DNA of 40,587 bases, from NCBI GenBank assembly GCA_964569055.1, contig CAZMSZ010000015.1:1-40587 (forward strand), read 5' to 3'. Numbering within the stretch: position 1 is the stretch's first letter; each line of letters begins with the position of its first letter. This DNA is from JAWLGW01 sp964569055 (GTDB lineage: Bacteria > Planctomycetota > J058). The notes below the pieces were generated by a model. It ran no database searches and was not told the origin of the DNA. It worked only from the letters and a program-made list of their open reading frames with translations. The position numbers were made by a program, and so were the translations under genes. Shown here in pieces: positions 17,063 through 26,681 of this stretch.

Positions 17063-19096
17063 TCAGGGCGAGCCGGCCAGGCGAACCTCGAAGTCCTTGG
17101 TCCAGCCGTCCCGCTCGAGCGTGATCGTCACGCGCTGTCCGGGGCGGGCGCGCGCGAGCGCCGCGGCGAGCTCGTCGTAGCCGCGCACCGGCCGCCCGGC
17201 GAAGGCCACCAGCACGTCGCCCGGGCGCGCCTCGCTCGCGGCGAGCGGCCCCGCGGGGTCGAGCTCCACGATCACCAGCCGTCCCGAGCGCAGCTCGAGC
17301 GCGGCGCCCAGGCGGGGGCCGCCGCTCGGCGCGGGCGTCGGCGCGGCGTCCCCCTCGGCGGGGCGCTCGCCGAGGACGGCCTGCAGGGTGTGGACGTCCT
17401 CGCCGCGGCGCACGCGCAGCACGAGCCGCTCGCCGGCGCGCTTGGCTCGGAGCAGCTCCACGAGCTGCGCGGTGCTGCGGATCGAGGTCCGGTCGGCGCC
17501 CACGATCAGGTCGCCTTCGCGCAGGCCGGCCCGCGCGGCCGGCGAGCCCGCCACCGTGCCGTCGACCGCGGCGCCCGAGCCCGCGCTCTGCGGGTCGAGG
17601 TACACGCCGAGGAAGCCCGGCTCGGCGCGCGGCGCGGGCTCGGCGCGGGGGCGGCGCGGCTCGGCGCGGGGGCGGCGCGGCTCGGTCCGCGGGGTCGGCG
17701 CGGGCCGCTCGGCGCGCGGGCCGTCGAAGTGGAGGTGGAGCGCGCGCGGCTCCCCGTCGCGGATCACGACGATCCCGGCCGCGTCGCCCGGCGCGAAGTG
17801 CGCGAGCCCGTGCGAGAGGTCCTCGAGCGAGCGCACCACTTGCCGGTGGCGCGCCCCGACCAGGGCCATGATCACGTCGCCCTCGGCCACCCCGGCCCGC
17901 GCGGCCGCCGAGGCGGGCTCGACCCCGAGCACGCGCACCCGGCCGTCGGCGACCTCGACGCGCACACCCAGCGTGACCCGCGGGCGCGCGGGGGCCTCCG
18001 GCTCGGCCCGTCGCCGAGGCCGCTCGGCGCGCGGCCGCTCGCGGGTCGGGGCCTCGGTCGCGCGCGGGCGCGGGCGGGCCGCCACGGCCAGCTCCTCGCC
18101 GCGCCCGAGGACCACCTCGAGCCGTCGCGTGGCGCCCTCGGGATCGCGCACCTCGAGGCGCACCTCGCTCCCGGGGGCGTGCGGCGCGAGCAGGCGGGCG
18201 AGGTCGTGCTCGTCGTGCAGCCGGCGCGCGTTGAGCCGCAGCAGCCGCGCGCCGGGCTTCACACCCAGCTCGGCGAGGTGCGAGCCCTCGAGCACGCGCG
18301 CCACGAGCAGCCCGTCGCTCGCCGCCAGGCCGCCGCGGGTCTCCACGCCGACCCCCAGCCGGCCCTGGGCCAGCGGGCGCCCGGCCACGATCGCCTCGAC
18401 CGCCAGGCGGACCTGATCGGCGGGGATCGCGACGCCGAGGAACCGGCGCGGGGAGTAGCTCGGGGTGACCACCCCGACCACCCGGCCCTCGCGGTCGAGG
18501 AGGGGGCCGCCGAACGAGCCCGGGTTGACGGCGGCGTCGGTCTCGATCGCCATGCCGTGGTAGCTGCCCTCCGCGGCGAGCCCGATCGCGCTGACCACCC
18601 CGCGCGAGAACGTGGGGGAGCCGTCGAGGCGCAGGCTGTCGAACGCGTTGCCGACCGTGAACACGGTCTGGCCGGGCAGGAGGTCGCGCGAGGCGCCCCA
18701 GGTGAGCGCGGGGATCGCGCCGCCGAGGTGGCGGGCGACGGCGGCGACGTCGGTCGCCTGCAGCACCGCGATGTGGTTGAGCGGGTCGATCCCGAGCAGG
18801 CGCGCGCGGGCCTGCGCGCCGCCGCGCAGGTGGAGCGTGTACTCGCGGCGCCCGTTCACGAGCTCGGCCGAGGTCACGAGGTGCCCCTCGGCGGAGACGA
18901 AGAAGGCGGCGGCCCGGGACTGCGCGTCGAGCGCGTTGCCGTCGAGCGGCGCGCCGACCCGGTGCTCGATCGCCGCGACCGCGGGGAGCACCCGCCGCGC
19001 GACGGCCTCCACCTCGTCGGCCTGGTCGGCCGCGGCGGGACTCGCGATCAGCGCGAGCAGGGGGAGCGCGAGCAGCGGGATCCAGTCGCGAGCCAT
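17063..19096 (-). CDS. Catalytically dead S1C-like protease with four PDZ domains
   Basis: A 677-residue protein and first gene of the PDZ operon. The signal peptide is MARDWIPLLALPLLALIASP (cleavage after AAA near 23). The trypsin-like domain (about 28-235) keeps the fold, but at the catalytic positions it has Glu for His (LVTSAELVN), His for Asp (DPLNHIAVL) and Phe for Ser (VNPGSFGGPLL). Four PDZ domains follow, at about 245-325, 375-455, 497-575 and 590-675. They are separated by Arg/Pro/Glu-rich linkers, one with repeated EPRRPRA units. It was probably a protease ancestrally and is now a multivalent peptide-binding scaffold. A TAGGTA hexamer lies 6 nt before the ATG and could be a -10 of a leaderless transcript or simply a ribosome site. 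Divergent to the S8-PHP gene across gap 2. Confidence 0.9.
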   Translation of the reverse strand: MARDWIPLLALPLLALIASPAAADQADEVEAVARRVLPAVAAIEHRVGAPLDGNALDAQSRAAAFFVSAEGHLVTSAELVNGRREYTLHLRGGAQARARLLGIDPLNHIAVLQATDVAAVARHLGGAIPALTWGASRDLLPGQTVFTVGNAFDSLRLDGSPTFSRGVVSAIGLAAEGSYHGMAIETDAAVNPGSFGGPLLDREGRVVGVVTPSYSPRRFLGVAIPADQVRLAVEAIVAGRPLAQGRLGVGVETRGGLAASDGLLVARVLEGSHLAELGVKPGARLLRLNARRLHDEHDLARLLAPHAPGSEVRLEVRDPEGATRRLEVVLGRGEELAVAARPRPRATEAPTRERPRAERPRRRAEPEAPARPRVTLGVRVEVADGRVRVLGVEPASAAARAGVAEGDVIMALVGARHRQVVRSLEDLSHGLAHFAPGDAAGIVVIRDGEPRALHLHFDGPRAERPAPTPRTEPRRPRAEPRRPRAEPAPRAEPGFLGVYLDPQSAGSGAAVDGTVAGSPAARAGLREGDLIVGADRTSIRSTAQLVELLRAKRAGERLVLRVRRGEDVHTLQAVLGERPAEGDAAPTPAPSGGPRLGAALELRSGRLVIVELDPAGPLAASEARPGDVLVAFAGRPVRGYDELAAALARARPGQRVTITLERDGWTKDFEVRLAGSP

Positions 19097-19273
19097 GGCA
19101 CCTACCTACGAACGCGGGGCAAGGAGAGAGGTGAGCGAGCGATCGAGTTCAGGCTCATGAGGCGAAAGCAGTTGGAGCGACGCTTCGATTGGCCGCCGGG
19201 TTGCGCGAGCGGCCCCCCAACGAGCGTCGCCGCCAGATACGCAGAGCCCTTCTCAGCGTTGGCGCGGCGGCCC

Positions 19274-19373
19274 NNNNNNNNNNNNNNNNNNNNNNNNNNN
19301 NNNNNNNNNNNNNNNNNNNNNNNNNNNNNNNNNNNNNNNNNNNNNNNNNNNNNNNNNNNNNNNNNNNNNNNNN
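19274..19373. other. Assembly gap 2 (100 N)
   Basis: Exactly 100 N. It hides the 5' end of the subtilase-PHP gene, including its start and any signal peptide, and possibly promoter sequence of the divergent PDZ operon. The 177 bases before it (19097-19273) show no gene. Confidence 0.97.
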
Positions 19374-22300
19374 CGCGGGTCCGCTCCGCCTCGCTCGACC
19401 TCCCGCTGCAGGTCGCGGGCGGGTGCTGCGGCCGCGAGCCGCTGGCCCTCGACGAGGACGCGTTCGCGCAGGAGCGGGCCCGCCTGGAGGCGGCGTTCGG
19501 GCCGCTGCGCGCGGCCGCCGCGGGGGGCGAGGGGGCGCTGGTCGCGGTGCTCGACACCGGGATCGACCGCGAGCACCCCGCCCTGCACGGCGCGATCGCC
19601 CCGGGCGTGAGCTTCCTGCGGGGCGCGCCCTGGGACCAGGACCCGAGCGGCCACGGCACCGCCATGGCCTCGCTGGTGGCGGCGCGGCCGCACCCGGGCG
19701 AGGACGGCCTCGAGGGCGTGGCCCCCCGCGCCCGCGTGCTGCCGGTGCGCGTGGCCGACAAGGACGGGCGCGCGCTCCTCTCCCACGTGGCGGCCGGGAT
19801 CGTGTGGGCGGTCGACCGCGGGGCCGAGGTGGTGCTCCTCAGCATGGGGGGCCCGGTCCCCGCGCCGGTGCTCGACGACGCGGTCCGCTACGCCGAGGAG
19901 CGCGGCGCGCTCGTGGTCGCGGCGGCGGGCAACGTCAACGTCAACGTCGACCTCGTGCCGGCCGCTGACCCGCGCGTGCTGTCGGTGGCCTGCACCAACG
20001 ACGCCGGCGAGCTGGCGTTCTCGACCACCTTCGCGCCGACCACCGACCTGACCGCGCCCGGCGAGCGCGTGCTGGCCGCGTTCCCGCGCGGCGAGCTGGG
20101 CCTGGTCACCGGCTCGAGCGCCTCGGCCGCGCGCATGGCCGGCGCGGTGGCGCTGGTCCGGCGCCTGGCCCCCGACCTCGGCCCGGCAGCGCTGCGGGCG
20201 CTGCTGCTCGGGGCGCGCGGGCCGCTCCCGCTCACGGCCGAGGCGCCGGGCCTCGCGCGCGCGTTCCCGGCCGGCCCGCTCGACGCGGCGACCGTGCTGG
20301 AGCGCGTGCGCCGCCGCGCGCCGGCCCTGGCGGTGGCCGATCTCTCGGTGCTGCCCGCGCGCGCCCGCCCCGGCGACCTGGTGCGGGTCCGCGCCCGGCT
20401 CGAGAACCGGGGCTTGGTGGCCAGCGCGCCGGCCGTCGCGGTGGTGCGGCTCGCGGGCGCGGCGCTGGCCCGCCTCGACGCGCCGGCCCTGGCGCCGGGC
20501 GAGAGCGCGCCGCTCGAGCTCGAGCTGATCGCGCCGCCGCTCGCGGCGCCGGCCGCGCTGGAGCTGGCGCTCGAGAACCAGCCCGCGCTCGCCCGCGCCG
20601 CGCTGGCCCCCGCCGACGCGCCGGCGCGCGACCTCGCCCTCGCCCTGTTGGTCGGGCGGACCACGCCCGAGGGCGGGCTGGTGGTCGAGGTCACGGTCGA
20701 GGGCCGCGGCGCCGCGCCCGAGGGGGCCGCCGTGGCGGCCCGCCTGGGCGAGGTCGAGCTCGGCCTGGCCGAGGTCGCCCCGCTCGGCCCGGGCGAGCGG
20801 GCCACGCTCCAGTTCGCCGTCGACGCGGCGGCGCTCGGCGCGGCGCCCGAGGGGGTGGCGCAGCTCGAGGTGCGCTTCGTCGGCCGCGAGGCGGACGACG
20901 CGCCGCACGACGACGCGGCGGTGCTCGACGTCGAGCTGCACGGCGCGCTCGCGCGCGGCGAGGCGCCGCTGCGCACGCAGTATCAGCAGAGCGGCGACCT
21001 CAACGTGATCCTCGACGCGCCCTGGCGGGTCGCGCCGGGGCGCGCCTACCTGCCGGTGCTGCTGTTCGTGCCCGAGAAGGGCGACCTCGAGGACAACACC
21101 TGGGTCCAGCTCGACCGGGTCACGATCCACGCGCGCACGCAGGCGAGCGCCGGCGGGGCCAACGGCGGGCGCGGGCTCCTGGTCTACGACGACGAGCGGG
21201 GCGGCGCCACCCACGCGCCGGTGGGCACGGTGCTGCTCGACGAGATGGGCGAGGTGGCGCAAGCCAACGGCGCCCCCGACCTGCGCGTGTTCGGCCACCG
21301 CGAGCTGCGCCAGCCGGGCCACTACACGATCCTGCGCCTGCCACGCGGCGCGCTCGGGGCCGCGCCCGCCTCGTACGACGCGGACGTGTTCGTCGACGCC
21401 GAGGTGGCCTGGACGAACCGGCGCAAGTTCCTGTGGGTGTTCCGCCAGACCCGCCAGGGCGCGACCCACAAGGTCATGAAGGTGCGCTTCGCCGCGCAGA
21501 CGCGCCCGGCCCTCCCCGAGGGCGGCGTGTACTACGACGCGCACGTCCACACCGTGGCGGAGTGGTACCAGTCCGACAGCTTCAGCCTGCTCGCCCCGCG
21601 CAAGGCCTGGGGCGGCCCGCTCCCCATGCTGAAGGAGGCGGCCTACGCGATCGGCCTGGTCGACGCGCCGGACGCGGTCAAGGATCGGGTGGTCACGACC
21701 GACCACAACACCTACTACGTGGACGGGGACACGCTGCGCGATCGCCCGCTGTTCGGCCCGACGTCGGTCGCGGCCTCGGGCCGCTGGAGCGAGTGGGAGC
21801 GCATGGGTGAGATGTTCGGGATCACCCGCGGCGAGGAGGTGACCTTCTCGTCCGACAACCGGGTGAACGGCTCGTTCCTGAGCCTGCCGACCGGCGCGCA
21901 CGCGCTGGCCTACAAGGCGCAGCACGTGGACGGCGCCTGGCACGGGGGGAGCTCGTTCACCCGCGCGCTCGGCGATCCGTGGCCCGACCTGCCCCTGCGC
22001 GAGCTGCTGATTCAGCTGGCCAAGACCAACCAGACGCTGAACCAGGACGCGGCGGTGTTCGCGGCCCACCCGTTCGACTCGGGCAACAGCTGGAAGGGCG
22101 AGGACTTCGAGGCCGCGTTCGAGCGCGACCCGCAGCTGCGCTCCGACGTGTCGGTGCTCGCCAGCCGGCGCGGGTTCCTGACCAAGGGCATGCAGCTGTG
22201 GAACGGTCACTTCGGCCGGCGCAGCCTGCCCAAGGACGAGATCAGCTGGGACGACCTCAACCCGTGGGCGAACCAGACGTTCGCCCAGGGCAACCCCGAC

Positions 22301-23704
22301 TGGGACGCGGGCCTGATGCGCGGCCTCGGCCGCTGGCACGAGCAGCTCGCGGGGCTCATGGAGTACGAGCTCGCGGCCGACCGCGGCACGCGCTTCCCCC
22401 GCAAGGTGTTCGTGAGCGCCGGCAGCGACGCCCACGGCGACTTCAACTGGACCGAGGACCGCCTGGCGACGATCGTCGGGTTCAAGTCGACGTTCACCGT
22501 GGACGACAGCGCGTTCGGCGCCGCGCTGACCTACGCGCTCCCCGAGCTGCAGCCGCAAGGAGCCGCGCCCGCGGAGCGCGCGTTCGACGCCATGCTCGAC
22601 GGCAACTCGGTGCTGACCGACGGGCCCCTGGTCCGGTTCGCGCTCGACGCGGAGGACCGCTTCGACGGCGAGGCGCTCCAGTGGCACGACCAGGCCACGC
22701 AGTTCGAGGACGCCGACGGGCGGATCGGCGGCGGCGGCGACTTCGACGGGCGCGGGACGGCGCTCGTCCGCCGCGGCGGTGAGGGGGCGCGCCTGGGCTA
22801 CCGCTACGCCTCGACCCCCGAGTTCGGCGACGTGCACACGATCGCGATCTACCGCACCAGCGCGGGCGACCCCAACCCGGTGGTGCAGAAGCCCTCGGGC
22901 GCCCCGCTCCTCGAGGCGCGCGGCACGCTCGCCGCGGCGGGCGCCGACCTCGAGCTCGAGGAGCGGCTCGACCCCGCCGAGGAGGGCCGGATCGAGAAGA
23001 CGACCGCGCTGCAGCTCGGCGCCTACACCGGCGACCCCGCGCTCCTCGGCCCCGACGGCGGCCGCTGCCTGACCAACCCGGTGTGGGCGGTCCCGTTCGA
23101 CGTCGAGGCGACGATCCACCACACCCGGGTCCGCGGGGGCGGCGCCGGCGAGATCCCGGCCGGTGAGCTCGAGGTGGTGCTGCGGTTCGACATGTCGCTC
23201 GAGGCGGCGCCCTACGCGGTCGAGCTCAAGGCGCTCGACGCTCAGGGCGAGTCGAGCGACCGCGCCGTCGGTCCGATCGACGTGCTCGCGCCCGTGGGGC
23301 CCAACCACGGCTGGACGACCGGCCCGAGCGGCGCGCGCGACTCGGTCCTGACCCTGACCAACACCCGCCCGATCCCGCTCGACCTCGACCGCTACGGCAG
23401 CGCCCCCGACCGGGTCACGTTCGTCGTCTACTTCTACGACGCGCCGCGCGACTCGTTCGGCAACGAGCTCAACCGCCCGGCGGCGACCTTCGAGGCCCCG
23501 GGCGTGGGCACGGGCGGCGGCACCGGCCCCGCGCTCAGGCGCAAGGGGAGCACCGCGTCGACCTCGACCGCCGGCTCGGGCGGCGGCGGGTCGGGCGGCG
23601 GGTGCGCGCTGAGCTCGGTCCCGGGCGAGGAGCCGGCGGCGCCGGCCGCGCTGCTGGTGCTGGCGCTGGCCGCGCTGCTCACCTGGCGGCGCCGGGTCGG
23701 GTAG
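19374..23704 (+). CDS. Subtilisin (S8) fused to PHP-type metallohydrolase domain, C-terminal sorting tail; 5' end in gap
   Basis: At least 1442 residues, counted from the first full codon at 19376. The S8 domain has Asp in VLDTGID (about 59), His in SGHGTAMA (about 93) and Ser in TGSSASAARMAG (about 247). Ig-like beta domains follow (about 325-520). From about 720 there is a PHP-like metal site in family order: DAHVHT, TTDHNTYY, GEEVTFSS, AAHPFD (about 898) and SAGSDAHGDFNW (about 1018). The last 40 residues form a Gly-rich stretch, a lone Cys (GGGCALSS), a hydrophobic helix and a terminal RRR, resembling MYXO-CTERM or other rhombosortase-type sorting tails. It is therefore probably a surface protein anchored after processing. 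A protease joined to a phosphoesterase-type domain is unusual. The substrate is unknown. It is convergent with the unknown gene at 23736. Confidence 0.9.
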
Positions 23705-23735
23705 CAGGCAGCTCCGCGGGGCCGCCCTCTCCGCG

Positions 23736-25706
23736 TCAGCTCGCCGAGACGGTGTAGCCCCAGGTCTCGAGGCGCCGGTCCACGCTCGGAGTGACGGCGT
23801 TCGCGCTCATGCACTCATCGAACCGGCGGATGGCGCCCCGGGCGGCGTCGCTCGCGTTGCCGCTGTTGTGCGCGGCGTCGAAGTGCTCGTGGACCCAGCG
23901 AGCGTCCTCGGACATGGAGAGCGCGACGATCGCCGCCCCGGCCACGACCAGCACGGCCGCCACGATCCCAGCGGGCCCGCCCCCGTACAGCAGGGGGAGG
24001 AAGCCGCCGCAGGCCGAGATCATGTGCCCGATCGCGGCGATCCGGTCGCCATCGGCCAGGGCATCGCCCATGTCCATCACGGCCAGCGCCAGGCCGACCA
24101 TGCCGAGGACCCCCTCGGCTCGTTCAGTGCTGACGCCGGCGGCCCGCCCGATCGCGGCGGTGATGCCCTCGCAGAGCGAGGCCGTGTCACGCACCGCGCC
24201 CATCCAGTTGCGAACGGTCGGGTCGTCGTGGGCGGTCTGCCAGGCGAACAGGAAGTTGATCAGCTTGAGCCCCTCGCCGATGCGGGCCAGCACGCGGCCG
24301 GTGCGTTGGAGCCCCACGAAGCGCATCCTCAGCCGACGCGTCGCGCCCTGGCCGTCGGCGAGCTCGACGGTCGCCTCGAAGGTGTCGAGCGCCGTGCTGG
24401 GCATCGGGTCGCGCTCGTAGGCGTTCATCAGCTCGACCAGGCGACGGGCGCGGGCGAGGTCGATCTCGCCGCCCTCACGCACGGCCTCCCGCAGGCACGC
24501 CTCGATGAACGAGGTCGTCTGCTGGATCACGCTCACCGAGTTGTCGGCCCAGCCCGCCACGGTCTTGGTGGTGGCGAGGAACCGCTCGACGGGGTCGGTG
24601 GTGTCCTGAGGAGGCTCCTCGCCCCGCAGGACCTGCTGGTAGCGCGGGGACAGCTCCGGCGCCCGGATCAGCTCGCGGAGCTGCGGGAGGAGCGCGATGC
24701 CGGCCGCTTCGCTGATGCTCGCGGCCGCGGCCAGGGCGGCCTCCGCGTCGTAGTGCCAGCGGGCGGCGTGGACCGCGTCAGCGTGGATGGCCGACAGCCG
24801 CCGCCCGAGCTCCTGCACGATCTGGGTGGCGGCGCCCGGGAGCTGGGAGAGCTCCGACGCCACGCCGCGGTACTCGGAGCGCCCCGCGCGCATGGCGTCC
24901 GGGATCACGCTGTTGACGTCGTCGCGCCAGTCGCGCTCGCCGCGCTCGTAGTGCTGGAAGATCCGCTCGACCCGCTCGAGCATGCCGAGGTGGCCGGCCA
25001 CGTCGTAGGCGGTGGTCGCCCCGATCACGCGGTGGATCCGCTCCTTGAGCGCCAGCGCCTCGTCGAGCACCCGGTCGCGCAGGGTCAGGAAGAACCCGAC
25101 GTCCCGCTCGGCGCGCAGGAGACCGCGGCGATACTCCGTGGCGGAGTCCCGCACCAGGAGCTCGTCGGCGCGTCGCCGCGCTTGCTCGGGCGGGAGCTCG
25201 GGGAAGGCGAGGCGAGTCACTCGCGCCGCCCAGTCGCGCGACGAGCCCGCGAAGTAGGTGGAGACCCGCTCGAGCTGCCGCTCGCGCCGGCAGGTGCGTC
25301 CCTCGCGCGCCGCCTGGTAGTCCTCGAGCCGCAGGCCCCACCACAGGTTGAACTCCATGCCCAAGGCGAGGGCGAGCGGCGGACAGCGCTCGGGGTCGTC
25401 GAGCACGTCGTGCGGGAGGTCCTCCCGCTGGGCGCCGCCGAGCTGACTGCTGGGGTCGACCAGATAACCCGCGCCGTTGGTGCGCAGCGCGGCGCGCCAG
25501 GTGATCTCGTCCGAGACCCGCTCGTTGATGTCGGCGTTCCGCTCCAGGCTGCGGAAGAAGGCGTTCTCCCCGTGGTCGGTGTTGGTCAGGTCGATCAGCA
25601 CGTACGCGTAGCGCAGCGGACGCGGCCGTGCGCGCCGCCGCGCCGTCCCGGTGGGGATCGGAGGGACCATGAGGCGCACTGGCAAGCCCGCGCGGGCGAG
25701 GGTCAT
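23736..25706 (-). CDS. Unknown 656-aa helical protein with hydrophobic C-terminal hairpin
   Basis: I do not recognise this family. ATG at 25706 overlaps the upstream stop (ATGA) and has GGAGGTGA about 3-10 nt upstream, so the two genes are coupled. There is no classical signal peptide. The N-terminal 30 residues are basic. Residues about 30-180 are mixed and rich in Arg and Trp; about 180-520 look all-helical with acidic and basic runs. A hydrophobic region follows (about 540-615, including GGFLPLLYGGGPAGIVAAV and VLVVAGAAIVALSM) that could form a membrane hairpin. The tail is soluble and ends ETWGYTVSAS. The helical body followed by a late hydrophobic hairpin is reminiscent of membrane-inserting effectors, but this is only a shape resemblance. 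Its codon use is somewhat less GC-extreme than its neighbours. Confidence 0.8.
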   Translation of the reverse strand: MTLARAGLPVRLMVPPIPTGTARRRARPRPLRYAYVLIDLTNTDHGENAFFRSLERNADINERVSDEITWRAALRTNGAGYLVDPSSQLGGAQREDLPHDVLDDPERCPPLALALGMEFNLWWGLRLEDYQAAREGRTCRRERQLERVSTYFAGSSRDWAARVTRLAFPELPPEQARRRADELLVRDSATEYRRGLLRAERDVGFFLTLRDRVLDEALALKERIHRVIGATTAYDVAGHLGMLERVERIFQHYERGERDWRDDVNSVIPDAMRAGRSEYRGVASELSQLPGAATQIVQELGRRLSAIHADAVHAARWHYDAEAALAAAASISEAAGIALLPQLRELIRAPELSPRYQQVLRGEEPPQDTTDPVERFLATTKTVAGWADNSVSVIQQTTSFIEACLREAVREGGEIDLARARRLVELMNAYERDPMPSTALDTFEATVELADGQGATRRLRMRFVGLQRTGRVLARIGEGLKLINFLFAWQTAHDDPTVRNWMGAVRDTASLCEGITAAIGRAAGVSTERAEGVLGMVGLALAVMDMGDALADGDRIAAIGHMISACGGFLPLLYGGGPAGIVAAVLVVAGAAIVALSMSEDARWVHEHFDAAHNSGNASDAARGAIRRFDECMSANAVTPSVDRRLETWGYTVSAS

Positions 25707-26047
25707 GCGTCACCTCCGCTGGGCGCCGCGAGCTCGGTGTCCCGAAAGATGGAGTACGCCTTGCGTTGATCGCTCGCGGGTTCGTAGGTCAGCGTCACGC
25801 GCGCGCCCTCGGGCGGGGGCGGGTCGAACCACAGCCGCAGCGCGCCGGGCAGCCGCACCGCGCGACGCACCTCGACCGACGTCGAGTAGGAGCCGCCGTC
25901 CGAGAGGGTGTAGCGGTCCTCGGGGGCGAGCTTCAGCGCGGCGGCCTGGACCAACGTCACCGGGACGCCGCCGCGCAGCCGGAAGGTGTGGCGCCGACCG
26001 CGCGCGCACAGGAAGCCCTCCTCCGCGAGCTCTTCGTCGGTCAGCCC
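25703..26047 (-). CDS. Unknown protein, 5' end in gap (C-terminal 114 residues seen)
   Basis: Open from the gap edge at 26047 to TGA at 25703-25705. The visible part runs from LTDEELAEEGF through a short beta-rich domain (HTFRLRGGVPVTLVQ, then YTLSDGGSYSTSVEVRRAV, LRLWFDPPPPEGARVTLTY) to a soluble tail. No family is recognised. The strand pattern and Pro-rich turn suggest a small beta-sandwich. The start is lost in gap 3. A GTG at 25960 is in frame but lies inside the domain, so it is not the likely start. Coupled by a 4-base overlap to the downstream unknown gene; probably one functional unit. Confidence 0.7.
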   Translation of the reverse strand, partial: GLTDEELAEEGFLCARGRRHTFRLRGGVPVTLVQAAALKLAPEDRYTLSDGGSYSTSVEVRRAVRLPGALRLWFDPPPPEGARVTLTYEPASDQRKAYSIFRDTELAAPSGGDA

Positions 26048-26147
26048 NNNNNNNNNNNNNNNNNNNNNNNNNNNNNNNNNNNNNNNNNNNNNNNNNNNNN
26101 NNNNNNNNNNNNNNNNNNNNNNNNNNNNNNNNNNNNNNNNNNNNNNN
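26048..26147. other. Assembly gap 3 (100 N)
   Basis: Exactly 100 N. It removes the 3' end of the phosphatase gene and the 5' end of the next minus-strand gene. A frame that reads through the Ns and joins the two is an artefact. Confidence 0.97.
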
Positions 26148-26654
26148 CTTCAGCCCGCTCCGGTCCCGCTCGCTCCAGTCGAACCAGAACGCCTCCATCT
26201 CCTCGACGGCGCGCTCGTTGTCCCAGCCCTGGTACTGGATCCGGTACAGCGCCGAGAGGGCGCCGGTGCGGTGCGAGCCGCCCCAGCAGTGGACCAGGAT
26301 CGGCCAGTTGCGCGCGTCCTCGACCAGCGCGAAGTAGGCCGCGACCTGCTCGGCCTCGGGCGGCTTGCTCCCGCTAAAGCGGAAGTGCTCGAACCGCAGC
26401 CCGAGCTCCTGGGCGGCGCGGTGCTCCTCCTGCCACCACTCCCGCTCGGGCTCGTGGCCGCGCAGGTTGATCACGGTCTTGATCCCGTGCTCGCGCGCCA
26501 GCTCGCGCAGGTCGTCGGGGCTGGGCTGGGGTGAGCGGATCAGGATCGCGCGCCCGTCGGCGGCGCGGTCGAGCACCCGGACCATCTGGACCTCGGTCCC
26601 CATGTAGGGCACGGTCCAGGCGCCGAGGGCCGCCAGGGCGAGGGCCAGCGCCAC
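26148..26654 (-). CDS. Dual-specificity/tyrosine-type protein phosphatase, 3' end in gap, start uncertain
   Basis: Cysteine-dependent phosphatase domain with the P-loop HCWGGSHRTG (HC-x5-R-TG) at plus-strand positions around 26265-26300. The upstream general-acid region contains KTVINLRGHEPE, as in DSP/Siw14-like enzymes. Before it is a hydrophobic segment (LALALAALGAW), probably a signal anchor facing the periplasm. The start is a problem: GTG at 26654 is the last in-frame start that does not run into the divergent permease, but it cuts off a basic RRR just upstream. The next in-frame ATGs, at 26864 and 26876, would overlap the permease start by about 150 bases antisense. The visible C-terminus (SERDRSGLK) runs into gap 3, so the end is missing. 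Phosphatase activity is a family inference. Confidence 0.75.
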
Positions 26655-26681
26655 GCCGACCGCGAGCAGCGCGCGGCGGCG

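Noticed and set aside
14875..19096. Treating the two triad-less protease genes as decaying pseudogenes
   Set aside because: Both are full length, without frameshifts, with signal peptides, ribosome sites and intact PDZ domains. Only the catalytic positions are changed.
17006..19373. Plus-strand frame leading into the subtilase as an N-terminal extension
   Set aside because: It is antisense to the PDZ gene and joined only by Ns.
19253..23308. 1351-residue minus-strand frame opposite the S8-PHP gene
   Set aside because: Reads through gap 2 and has shadow composition. The plus frame holds the full catalytic motifs.
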